64,000 bases of DNA from Bifidobacterium phasiani (GTDB lineage: Bacteria > Actinomycetota > Actinomycetes > Actinomycetales > Bifidobacteriaceae), in NCBI RefSeq assembly GCF_019331775.1, contig NZ_JAHBBD010000009.1, forward strand, positions 27,244 through 91,243, given 5' to 3'. Shown in pieces: positions 10,150-17,986 of the stretch (position 1 is the first letter of the stretch; each line of letters starts with the position of its first letter). The position numbers and the translations under genes were made by a program. The notes under the pieces are model-generated. The model made no database searches. It saw nothing but the letters and a program-made list of their open reading frames with translations, and was not told where the DNA came from.

Positions 10150-10178
10150 GACCCGTCAGGCGTGACGTCTGGCGGGTC
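10150..10178 (+). terminator. Hairpin after rplS
   Basis: GACCCGTCAG and CTGGCGGGTC pair (one G-U) around a 9-nt loop, 33 nt past the rplS stop. There is no U-run, so it may only partly terminate before lepB. Confidence 0.4.
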
Positions 10179-10242
10179 GTCGCATATGCGCGGCCGGTAT
10201 GATGGAGCGGACGGCCCCGGCCGCCGCCGTCGAAGGAGGGAC

Positions 10243-10980
10243 ATGCAGGAGCAGACGCCATACCCGGACGATGAACAGGACCGCCACACCATCGCCGTGG
10301 CCGGTCACGGCGTGGACCCGTCCCCCGGACCCCGGCACAAAAGCGCCGCCGAGCCGAAGCGCGGGCTCGGCGTCCGCGACACGCTGATCTGGTGCGGCAT
10401 CCCGGTCGTCATCGTGCTGCTGCTGCGCATCTTCATCTTCGGCTTCTACTCGATCCCCTCCGGTTCGATGCAGAACACCATCGAGCCCGGCGACCGCGTC
10501 ATCACCCAGCAGCTCGCCCCGCGGGTCTTCGACCTGCAACGCGGCGACATCATCGTGTTCAAGGACCCGGCCGACTGGCTGCAGTCCGAGCGCAGCGGCG
10601 TGCTCGGCGACGACTACCTGATCAAGCGCCTCATCGGCCTGCCCGGCGACGTGGTCGAATGCGCCGGCGCCGGCAGCCCGGTGCTGATCAACGGCGTCGC
10701 CATCGACGAAAGCTCCTACATCCGCCCCGGCGTCGACCCGAGCAGCTTCGCGTTCCGCGTCGAGGTGACCGAGGGGCACGTCTTCGTCATGGGCGACAAC
10801 CGCGCCAGCTCCGCCGACTCGCGCTACCACCAGGACGACGGCGCGAACGGGCTGGTGCCGATCAGCGACGTCGTGGGCGTGGCGCTGGTCACGTACTGGC
10901 CGCTCAACCGCATCGGTCTGCTGGACGCGCACCACGAGGCGTTCGCCGACGTGCCCGACGGCACGGCGACCGGGCGGTGA
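10243..10980 (+). CDS. lepB: Type I signal peptidase
   Basis: Membrane serine protease that removes signal peptides from secreted proteins. In 245 residues: a cytoplasmic N tail of about 45 residues, one transmembrane helix (TLIWCGIPVVIVLLLRIFIF), then the extracytoplasmic catalytic domain with SGSMQNTIEPGDR (nucleophile Ser75), RGDIIVFKDP, DYLIKRLIGLPGD (general base Lys128) and GDNRASSADSR. Only one helix is seen before the catalytic Ser, as in Gram-positive SipS types. ATG 10243 has GAAGGAGGG upstream. Lies between rplS and rnhB and may be cotranscribed with rnhB (49-nt gap). Confidence 0.95.
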   Translation: MQEQTPYPDDEQDRHTIAVAGHGVDPSPGPRHKSAAEPKRGLGVRDTLIWCGIPVVIVLLLRIFIFGFYSIPSGSMQNTIEPGDRVITQQLAPRVFDLQRGDIIVFKDPADWLQSERSGVLGDDYLIKRLIGLPGDVVECAGAGSPVLINGVAIDESSYIRPGVDPSSFAFRVEVTEGHVFVMGDNRASSADSRYHQDDGANGLVPISDVVGVALVTYWPLNRIGLLDAHHEAFADVPDGTATGR

Positions 10981-11029
10981 CGCACGATTCGGATTCGCGG
11001 CGGCGGAAGCGGCAACGGAAGGAGGCAGC

Positions 11030-11752
11030 ATGACCGTGATCCACGAGACGCCCACGCTGGACGTCGAACGCACGCTCGCCGAGCGCGGCTACGACCTGAT
11101 CGTCGGCTTCGACGAGGTCGGCCGCGGCGCGCTCGCCGGCCCCGTGATGGTCGGCGCGGCGGCCATCCGCGCGGCGGACCTGCCGGAGCTGCAGGTGCCC
11201 GAGGGCGTGGCCGACTCGAAGACGCTCACCGAACGCCGCCGCGAGGCGTTGGCCGGACCACTGCGCGACTGGTGCGCGGCCAGCGCGGTCGGGCAGGCCA
11301 GCAACACCGAGATCGACGAATGGGGCATCTCCTACGCGCTGGGCGTCGCCGCGCTGCGGGCGCTCACCGACGTGGAGCGCCGGCTCGGCATCGACGGGTC
11401 GCCGGCCCCGGCCGACGGCGGCGCGCGACCGCCGCGCGTCGGCGCGATCCTCGACGGCCCCAGCGACTACATCACCAAGGCGCTCAACACCTTCGACGCG
11501 CCGAGCGTGCCGGTCCCCGCGCACGTGGTCACCAAGGTCAAGGGCGACCGCCACTGCGCCACCGTCGCGGCCGCCGCCGTCATCGCCAAGGTCACCCGCG
11601 ACCATCTCATGGCCGACCTGGCCCGGAGCGACGACCGCTATGCGCCCTACGAATGGGAGCGCAACAAGGGATACGGCTCCGAGGCCCACCGCAGGGCGAT
11701 CGCCGAGCATGGCCCGACCCCCCTGCACCGCATCAGCTGGCACCTGGCCTGA
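11030..11752 (+). CDS. rnhB: Ribonuclease HII
   Basis: Cleaves the RNA strand of RNA-DNA hybrids, including single embedded ribonucleotides. The 240-residue protein shows GFDEVGRGALAGPVMVGAA with the first two catalytic acids (Asp28, Glu29), VADSKTLTERRRE, then ILDGPSDY with a further catalytic Asp and KGDRHCATVAAAAVIAKVTR carrying the fourth. The N terminus (about 20 residues) and a Pro/Gly-rich insert near residues 123-137 are lineage features. ATG 11030 follows GGAAGGAGGC. It ends the rplS-lepB-rnhB run. Confidence 0.95.
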   Translation: MTVIHETPTLDVERTLAERGYDLIVGFDEVGRGALAGPVMVGAAAIRAADLPELQVPEGVADSKTLTERRREALAGPLRDWCAASAVGQASNTEIDEWGISYALGVAALRALTDVERRLGIDGSPAPADGGARPPRVGAILDGPSDYITKALNTFDAPSVPVPAHVVTKVKGDRHCATVAAAAVIAKVTRDHLMADLARSDDRYAPYEWERNKGYGSEAHRRAIAEHGPTPLHRISWHLA

Positions 11753-12284
11753 CCGCCCGCTTCGCTTCGCCTCGCGCCGCGCCGGGCCGGGCAGGGCCCG
11801 GGCCTAGCCTTCCGCCGCCCGCCCGTCGCGCTCCGCCTCGCAGGGCCAGGTCCCGTCGTCCGCCTTCTACCCAGCGCACAATGTGCAATTCTTCACGCTG
11901 AGAGCCGGATAATTCCCTCTCAGCGTGAAGAATTGCACATTGTGCGCATGGGGCCGCCTGCCGCGGCTTTCCGGAGGGCATGGGCATCGGCCTCCAGCCT
12001 TTCTGATCCGGATGGCATGGGCATCGGCCTGCGGCTTCTCGGATCCGGATTGCATGAATGCGGCCCGCCTGCGGCCGCCCGGATCCGGGTCGCATGGCGC
12101 CGGCCCCGCGATTCCGGGCCGGACCTGGGTCGCATGGCGCCGGCCCGCAATCCCGGGCCTGGACGGCCCGCCCGCGGCTCCGGGCCCCGCCGTAATCCTC
12201 AGGGATGACGCCCCGGCCGCCCGGCCCGGACAATCATTCCCCTGCCCGATGGGTGCCGCCGCCGCGCGGACGTAGCCTCAAGGC
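11753..12284. other. Intergenic region before the ABC transporter genes
   Basis: No credible gene; frames are open only through high GC. It contains the perfect inverted repeat at 11874-11947, described separately. Between about 11960 and 12180 it has degenerate units of the type GATCCGGATGGCATGGGCAT / GATCCGGGTCGCATGGCGCC. The ABC ATPase start is preceded by a -10-like TAGCCT at 12273-12278. Confidence 0.5.
11874..11947. repeat. Perfect 31-bp inverted repeat containing GCACAATGTGC
   Basis: The arms 11874-11904 and 11917-11947 are exact reverse complements over 31 bases, separated by a 12-nt loop (CCGGATAATTCC). Each outer end carries the GCACANTGTGC dyad that recurs elsewhere in the window. 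No U-tract follows, and the nearest upstream gene ends 120 nt away, so a simple terminator is unlikely. It may be a miniature mobile element or a regulatory stem. Confidence 0.85.
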
Positions 12285-13361
12285 ATGAGCACAGCACCAC
12301 AGTTCACGAACCCCGCGCCGTCCGACGGCGCACGATACGCATCCCGGCCCCAGGCCGTGCTCGCCGCGGAGGGACTGGTCATGGACTACTCCGCCGACGT
12401 CGCGCGCGCCGCGGCCGACCACGGCACCGCGGGCGTCGGCCCGGCCACCGGCATGCACACCCTCGCGCTCAACCAGGTGAGCCTCACGCTCGGCGAGGGC
12501 GAGACGGTCGCCGTGATGGGCCCCTCCGGCTCCGGCAAGTCCACGCTGCTGCACGCCCTGGCCGGCATCATCCGTCCGACCTCCGGCAGCGTGAGCTTCC
12601 GCGGCGCGGACCTGACCGCGATGCCCGACGCCGAGCGCACCAAGCTGCGCCGCGGCGCCTTCGGCTTCGTGTTCCAGTCCGGCCAGCTGCTGCCCGAGCT
12701 GCCCGCGGTCGAGAACATCGCCCTGCCGATGATGCTGGGCGGCGTCGGCTACCGCCAGGCCACCGACGCGGCGGTCCTGTGGCTGGAACGGCTCGGCCTG
12801 CGCGCGCTCGCCACGCACCGCCCGGGCGAGATGAGCGGCGGCCAGATGCAGCGCGTCGCCATCGCCCGCGCGCTGTGCGTGCAGCCGGCGGTCGTGTTCG
12901 CCGACGAGCCGACCGGCGCGCTCGACCAGGCCACCGGCCGCGAGGTGATGGGCATCCTGATGGACGCGAGCCGGGCCAACGGGGCCGCCGTCGTCGTGGT
13001 CACGCACGATCCGAACGTCGCCGCGTTCTGCGACCGGACCGTGTACATGCAGGACGGCCGTCTGTTCGACTCCCCGCAGCAGGCGGCGTTCGGACAGCCG
13101 TACCCGGCGGCGCAGGCAGGCGCGCGGCAGGGCGGCGCACCGTACCGGCCCGCGTATCAGCCCGCGTACCCGGGCGCCGCGCAGCCGGGCCAGCCGGTCG
13201 CCGCCGCGCCGGCCGGGGCATGGCCGCAACCGCAGGCCGGCCCGCTGGCCGCGCCCGCATCGGCGGCCCCGACGCCGCAGGACGAGCGCATCGTCTCCGC
13301 GCCGACCTGGCGGGCCGGCGCCGCGCGCCCCGCCGATTCGGGAAGCGAGGCGGCACGATGA
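12285..13361 (+). CDS. ABC transporter ATP-binding protein (LolD/MacB-like)
   Basis: Nucleotide-binding subunit that should power the FtsX-like permease encoded next. In 358 residues: Walker A GPSGSGKST, Q-loop FVFQSGQLLPELPAVEN, signature MSGGQMQRVAIARAL, Walker B VVFADEPTGALD and switch His in VVTHDP. This spacing is typical of the MacB/LolD group. Unusual: a C-terminal extension of about 100 residues rich in Pro, Ala, Gln and Tyr (for example PYRPAYQPAYPGAAQPGQP) beyond the normal end near residue 255. The start at ATG 12285 has TAGCCT 6 nt upstream and only a weak AAGG, suggesting a leaderless mRNA. The stop overlaps the permease start (ATGA). Confidence 0.92.
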   Translation: MSTAPQFTNPAPSDGARYASRPQAVLAAEGLVMDYSADVARAAADHGTAGVGPATGMHTLALNQVSLTLGEGETVAVMGPSGSGKSTLLHALAGIIRPTSGSVSFRGADLTAMPDAERTKLRRGAFGFVFQSGQLLPELPAVENIALPMMLGGVGYRQATDAAVLWLERLGLRALATHRPGEMSGGQMQRVAIARALCVQPAVVFADEPTGALDQATGREVMGILMDASRANGAAVVVVTHDPNVAAFCDRTVYMQDGRLFDSPQQAAFGQPYPAAQAGARQGGAPYRPAYQPAYPGAAQPGQPVAAAPAGAWPQPQAGPLAAPASAAPTPQDERIVSAPTWRAGAARPADSGSEAAR

Positions 13362-14818
13362 GCACCTTCGCGCTGTGGCGCCTGTTCCACCGCCCGGGCC
13401 GGCGCGATGCCACGTCGCACACCTCGGTCCTGGCCGTCATCGCCTTCGCCGCGGCGACCGCGATCTTCCTCACCGTGCTCGGCGGCGTCCACGGCTTCGT
13501 CTGGCGCGCCTCGCCCGACCACACGGTGCCCTGCCTGTTCGACTCCGGCGCCTGCGCGCCCGGCACCTACGAGCGGTTCTCGCGGCTGCTCGCCGAGGAC
13601 GGGGCGACGCAGATGGCCAGCACCTACGTGCTGCTTGCGGCGTTCGCCTGCATCCTGCTGGTCGTGCCGTTCGCGGCGCTCGCCGGCTCCGCCGCGCGCC
13701 TGGCCGCGTCCCGGCGCGACGCCCGGCTGGCCGCGCTGCGTCTGGCCGGCGCGACGACCGGGCAGGTCGTCCGGCTGACCGCGCTGGATGCGGCCGGCCA
13801 GGCGCTGGTCGGCGCGTTGGTCGGCATCGTCGGCTACTTCGCGCTGATGCCGCTGATCATGCTGCTGAACTTCCAGAACCAGCGCTTCACCTTCGAGCAG
13901 CTGTGGGTCGGGCCGCTGGCGCTGGTCGCGGTCGTGGCCGGGGTGACGGTGCTGGCGCTGGTCTCGGCGCTGGTGACGCTGCGCCGCGTGGCGGTCACCC
14001 CGCTCGGCGTGACCTCGCGGGCCGCCCAGCCGCTGCCGGCCGCATGGCGCGTGCTGATCTTCGTGGTCGTCGTGGCCGCGGCGTACCTGCTGTTCTCCAA
14101 CCCGACCGTGCTCGTGGAGTTCGGCGACGGCGTGGTCTACGCGGTGATCTTCGGGTTCTTCTTCCTGGTGTTCGCCGTGGTGAACCTGGTCGGCTCGTGG
14201 GTGGTCGCGGCGCGGGCGCGCGCCAAGGCGCGCCACCCGAAGGACGCGGCCACGATGATCGCGATGCGCCGCATCCTCGACAACCCCAAGCGCGCCTGGC
14301 GCAACGTCTCGGGCATCGCGCTCGCCGTGTTCATCGCGGGCATCACCTCGATCTGCGGCTACCTGTCGAGCGCGGTGTGGACCTCCGGCGGCGAGGCGCC
14401 GCCCGCGACCGACCCGAGCGTGACGATGATGCGCGACATCGGCACCGGCGGACTGCTCACGCTCGCCTTCGCCGCCGTGCTCGCCGCGGTCAGCTGCGGG
14501 GTGATGCAGGCCGGCTCCGTGTACGACCAGGCCGCCGAGTACCGGATGCTGGTGCTCGAGGGCACGGACGTGGCGACGCTGAACCGCGCGCGGTTCATCG
14601 AGGTGCTCACGCCGCTGACCATCGTCGTGATCGTCGCCGGCGGCTGCTCGATGCTGCTGATGTTCCCGCTGTTCGCCGCGTCGATGACCCAGCCCGCCAC
14701 GATCCTGAGCTTCCTGGGCGGCATCGCGCTGTGCTTCGCGCTGGTGTCGGTCGGCGCGTTCGCCTCGAACCGGGTCGCGGCCGGGCTGAACCTGATGGAC
14801 TACCGCGCCGACGACTGA
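13358..14818 (+). CDS. ABC transporter permease (FtsX-like)
   Basis: Membrane partner of the preceding ATPase, coupled to it by a 4-nt ATGA overlap. The 486 residues contain about eight hydrophobic segments. One is near the N terminus (VLAVIAFAAATAIFLTVLGG), then a short extracytoplasmic domain with two Cys (CLFDSGAC), a first FtsX-like unit (SRRDARLAALRLAGATTGQV), and a second near the C terminus (EYRMLVLEGTDVATLNRARF). The RRDARLAALRLAGAT stretch is the hallmark of FtsX-type permeases in antibiotic/peptide resistance transporters. The substrate is unknown; BceAB-like peptide defence or lipoprotein handling are both possible. Confidence 0.85.
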   Translation: MSTFALWRLFHRPGRRDATSHTSVLAVIAFAAATAIFLTVLGGVHGFVWRASPDHTVPCLFDSGACAPGTYERFSRLLAEDGATQMASTYVLLAAFACILLVVPFAALAGSAARLAASRRDARLAALRLAGATTGQVVRLTALDAAGQALVGALVGIVGYFALMPLIMLLNFQNQRFTFEQLWVGPLALVAVVAGVTVLALVSALVTLRRVAVTPLGVTSRAAQPLPAAWRVLIFVVVVAAAYLLFSNPTVLVEFGDGVVYAVIFGFFFLVFAVVNLVGSWVVAARARAKARHPKDAATMIAMRRILDNPKRAWRNVSGIALAVFIAGITSICGYLSSAVWTSGGEAPPATDPSVTMMRDIGTGGLLTLAFAAVLAAVSCGVMQAGSVYDQAAEYRMLVLEGTDVATLNRARFIEVLTPLTIVVIVAGGCSMLLMFPLFAASMTQPATILSFLGGIALCFALVSVGAFASNRVAAGLNLMDYRADD

Positions 14819-14822
14819 CACC

Positions 14823-14903
14823 GCGCACAATGTGCATGTGGGGGAGGGGCTGAAATCCTTGATTTACCGTCATTCGGCCGCCCAAACGACACGCACATTG
14901 TGC
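14823..14903. repeat. Pair of GCACANTGTGC dyads between convergent genes
   Basis: GCACAATGTGC at 14825-14835 and GCACATTGTGC at 14893-14903 face each other across the 131-nt gap between the ABC permease gene (+) and the AEC gene (-). Because they are mutual inverted repeats they could form a stem with a 57-nt loop, like the arms at 11874-11947 but without the inner pairing. Confidence 0.6.
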
Positions 14904-14949
14904 GTTGGGTAGCCGGCGGCGGGGCGCCCGGACGCCGGCGGGGGCGGAA

Positions 14950-15894
14950 TCAGCCCAGCAGCACGGCGACCAGCGCGATGACGATCGGGCTGGTCAGCGT
15001 GCTCAGCAGGATGCCGTCGCGCGCGAAGGTGAGCCCCACGTTGTACCGTGCCGCGTAGTTGTACACGTTCTGGCCGGTCGGCAGCGCCGCGAGCACCACG
15101 CAGGCGTACAGCGTCGGCCCGCGGAACCCCATCAGGAAGTAGGCCAGCAGGAACGCGACCAGCGGCATCACGATGTTCTTGAGCACCGTCACCGTGATGG
15201 TCGCGTTCCGGTCGGTGCGGCTCTGCATCGGCCTGGCGCCGTGCAGGGACATGCCGAAGGCCATCAGGATCATCGGCACGGCGGCGTCGCCGATCATGTC
15301 GATCGGGTCGAACAGGAAGTCGGGGACGATGAACCGGCCGACCCGGTCGGAGACGGCCGCGACGACGATGCCCAGCACCGAGGCGATCAGCATCGGCTGG
15401 TGCAGCGGCTGCCTGGCGATCTCCCTGGCCGAGGCCTCGCCCTTGGTGGCCACGTCGAGCACGGTCAGCCCGACCGGCGTGAACAGCGCCTGCTGCATCA
15501 CCAGGATCGGCGCGACCAGCGCCGGGTTGCCCAGGATGTAGGTGGCGATGGGCAGGCCGATGTTGTTGGAGTTCAGGTACAGGGAGTTCAGCGCGCCGAT
15601 CGTCGCGTCGGCCGCGCCCATGTGGAAGAACAGGCGGTTGAGGACCAGGAAGATCGCGCCGACCGCCATCGCCGACAGGAACGCCACGACGATCGACGAG
15701 TGGAAGATGTCGAAGATCGGCTCCTTGGACAGGATGGCGAACATCAGGCACGGGCTGCACACGAAGAAGCTGAATCGGTTGAGCACCATCTGCGCCGAGG
15801 ACCCGCCGATGCGCATGCGCGCGGCGACGTAGCCCGCAAGAATCACGATGCCGATCACGCAGAAGCCCTGCATCGCGCTCAACAAACCCGCCAT
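14950..15894 (-). CDS. AEC (auxin efflux carrier) family permease
   Basis: A 314-residue membrane protein. It starts AGLLSAMQGFCVIGIVILAG, and has GGSSAQMVLNRFSFFVCSPC, NSNNIGLPIATYILGNPA (the family's N-rich re-entrant motif) and LAALPTGQNVYNYAARYN near the C terminus, all typical of AEC exporters. About ten helices. ATG 15894 on the minus strand has GGAGGAAAGG upstream; the frame is open further but without a site. Unlike the copy at 1821-2819, it keeps the full ALPTGQNVYNYA block, so the two are only distantly related and probably carry different substrates. No regulator adjoins it. Confidence 0.85.
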   Translation of the reverse strand: MAGLLSAMQGFCVIGIVILAGYVAARMRIGGSSAQMVLNRFSFFVCSPCLMFAILSKEPIFDIFHSSIVVAFLSAMAVGAIFLVLNRLFFHMGAADATIGALNSLYLNSNNIGLPIATYILGNPALVAPILVMQQALFTPVGLTVLDVATKGEASAREIARQPLHQPMLIASVLGIVVAAVSDRVGRFIVPDFLFDPIDMIGDAAVPMILMAFGMSLHGARPMQSRTDRNATITVTVLKNIVMPLVAFLLAYFLMGFRGPTLYACVVLAALPTGQNVYNYAARYNVGLTFARDGILLSTLTSPIVIALVAVLLG

Positions 15895-16137
15895 ATCCGT
15901 CCTTTCCTCCATGCCCAGTGTGCCAACAAGCCCGCGCGCCGGCGCCCCGCGTCTCACCAGTCAGGAACGCGCGCCGAACTCGGGCGGTTGTCGCCTTTCC
16001 TTTCGGCGCTCCGCATCGGCGATGCGACGATCGCCGTCCCGCAATCGGCCTCTCCCCGCAATCGGCGCTCCGGCGCTCCAAATGCGCCGCCGTCCGGGAC
16101 CGAGCCGGCGCCGATACCGCCGGCATCTCGCCTAGAT

Positions 16138-16302
16138 GGGGTAGTTTTCGGCCGTTGCAGACACCGAAACGCCTTAGCTGAGGCGTCCCCGTGCGGATAC
16201 CCGGAGTATCGATGGCGTCATGACGCCGTTCATACCGGCGGTCTCGCCGCCAGGCTGCCTCAGCTAGTCGTGATAGGTGTCTGCAGACCCCGAAAAGTGC
16301 TA
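16138..16302. repeat. Long imperfect palindrome, copy 1 (shared with 58787-58952)
   Basis: The 15895-16458 gap has no gene. Arms 16138-16184 and 16256-16302 are imperfect inverted repeats; the best-matched parts are GACACC...TTAGCTGAGGC and GCCTCAGCTA...GGTGTC, flanked by GTAGTTTTCGG and CCGAAAAGTGCTAC. Read in reverse, the interior (GAGGCAGCC, ACCGCCGGTATGA, CGGGTATCC) lines up with the element at 58787-58952, so this is a dispersed family. A -10-like GATAAT at about 16364-16369 lies beyond it and may serve dapE. Confidence 0.7.
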
Positions 16303-16458
16303 CACATAGGCGAACAAGCGTCCACAACCGGGGCGCATGCGCCGCGGGCGACCCGGGGCGGTGCGATAATGACCGCATGCCGCGGCCGTCGGCCGCACGG
16401 ACATGGGGCGCCCGGCCTGCGCACGGCGGGCGGGTACGGAACGGGAACGGAGGACACG

Positions 16459-17775
16459 ATGAGCGCAGAGGGACAGACCGCCGCACGGACCGGGGCGGAC
16501 TACGGCCGGGCCGATGCCGGTCGCGCCGGGGCGACCGGATACGACAGGGCGGCGGCCGAGCCGGCCGGCGTCGTCGCCGAGCCGGCCGCGATCGACGACG
16601 TGCGCGGCGACGAACCGCGCCGGCAGGCGCTGAACCGCCTGACGGAACAGCTCATGGCGGTGTATTCGGTCAGCGACGACGAAGGGCCGCTGACCGACAT
16701 GGTGGAGGACTTCCTGCGCCGCCAGCCGCATCTGACGGTGCGGCGCCACGGCGACACGCTGGTGGCCTCGACCGATCTCGGCCGCGAACACCGCGTGATC
16801 CTGTGCGGCCACCTCGACACGGTGCCGGTCATCGACAACTTCCCGCCGCGGTGGCTGGAGCCGGGCGACCCGGCGATCCGCGCCGAGATCGCCGCGGCCC
16901 ATCCGGGCGAGCGCGTGATCTGGGGCCGCGGCGCCACCGACATGAAGGCCTCAGACGCCGCGATGCTCTACCTCGCGGCCGTGCTGCGCGAACCGAGGTA
17001 CGACCTGACCTACGTGTTCTACGACCACGAGGAGGTCGTGGCCGAGAAGAACGGACTGCGCAAGGTGGTCGCCGCGCATCCGGAGTGGATCGCCGGCGAC
17101 TTCGCGATCATCGGCGAGCCGACGAACTGCGGCATCGAGGGCGGCTGCAACGGCACGATGCGCTTCGACGTGGTCTGCCACGGCGTCGCCGCGCACTCGG
17201 CCCGCTCGTGGATGGGCCGGAACGCGATCCACAAGGCCGCCGAGGTGCTCGCCCGGCTCAACGCCTACGAGCCGCGGACGATCGAGGTGGACGGCCTGGA
17301 GTACCGCGAGGGCCTGAACGCCACGATGATCTCCGGCGGCAAGGGCACCAACGTGATCCCCGACGAATGCCGCATCCACGTGAACTACCGCTTCGCCCCC
17401 GACAAGACGCTGGCCGAGGCCAAGGCGCTGATGATGGGCGCGGACGCCGGCGCCGAGCTCGGCAACGGCGAGCACACGGCCACCGGCGGCGTGTTCGAGG
17501 GCTTCGGCATCGAGATGAAGGACGAGTCGCCCTCCGCCCGGCCCGGCATGGACGCGCCGCTGGCCCGCTCGCTGGACGGCCTGGTGCGCGAGCGCACCGG
17601 CCGTGAGCCGCTGGCCAAGCTCGGGTGGACCGACGTGGCGCGCTTCGCGTCGCTTGGCATCCCGGCGGTCAACTTCGGCGCCGGCGACCCGCTGCTCGCC
17701 CACAAGCACGACGAGCAGGTGCCCGAAGGCGACCTGGCGCTGATGGCCGGCATCCTGCTCGACTGGCTCGGCTGA
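16459..17775 (+). CDS. dapE: Succinyl-diaminopimelate desuccinylase
   Basis: Releases LL-diaminopimelate from N-succinyl-LL-diaminopimelate for lysine and peptidoglycan synthesis; a di-zinc M20-family peptidase fold. In 438 residues: LCGHLDTVPV (ligand His118, catalytic Asp120), WGRGATDMKASDA (bridging Asp161), YDHEEVVAEKNGL (catalytic Glu191 and ligand Glu192), GEPTNCGIEGGCNGT and the C-terminal LLAHKHDEQV ligand His. About 50 extra Ala/Gly-rich residues precede the fold, so a start downstream is possible, but ATG 16459 has CGGAGGACACG in front and I keep it. It is transcribed alone and converges with the sensor kinase gene. Confidence 0.92.
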   Translation: MSAEGQTAARTGADYGRADAGRAGATGYDRAAAEPAGVVAEPAAIDDVRGDEPRRQALNRLTEQLMAVYSVSDDEGPLTDMVEDFLRRQPHLTVRRHGDTLVASTDLGREHRVILCGHLDTVPVIDNFPPRWLEPGDPAIRAEIAAAHPGERVIWGRGATDMKASDAAMLYLAAVLREPRYDLTYVFYDHEEVVAEKNGLRKVVAAHPEWIAGDFAIIGEPTNCGIEGGCNGTMRFDVVCHGVAAHSARSWMGRNAIHKAAEVLARLNAYEPRTIEVDGLEYREGLNATMISGGKGTNVIPDECRIHVNYRFAPDKTLAEAKALMMGADAGAELGNGEHTATGGVFEGFGIEMKDESPSARPGMDAPLARSLDGLVRERTGREPLAKLGWTDVARFASLGIPAVNFGAGDPLLAHKHDEQVPEGDLALMAGILLDWLG

Positions 17776-17986
17776 CGCGGCCGGCCGGAGCGGCCCGACC
17801 TCCACGCGCGGCGGCCCGTTCTCGCGCGGGTATGCCAGAGCCGGGCGGGCCACGGCCGGGGATGTTTCGCGCGTTCCGCGTCGGCGGATGCGTCCTGGGC
17901 CGTCCTGGGCCGTCCGGAGACGACGCCATGGCGAATGGCGGCTCCGGCGGCCCCGGCGGGAGGCCGGCGGTCCCGCCGGGCGGGCG

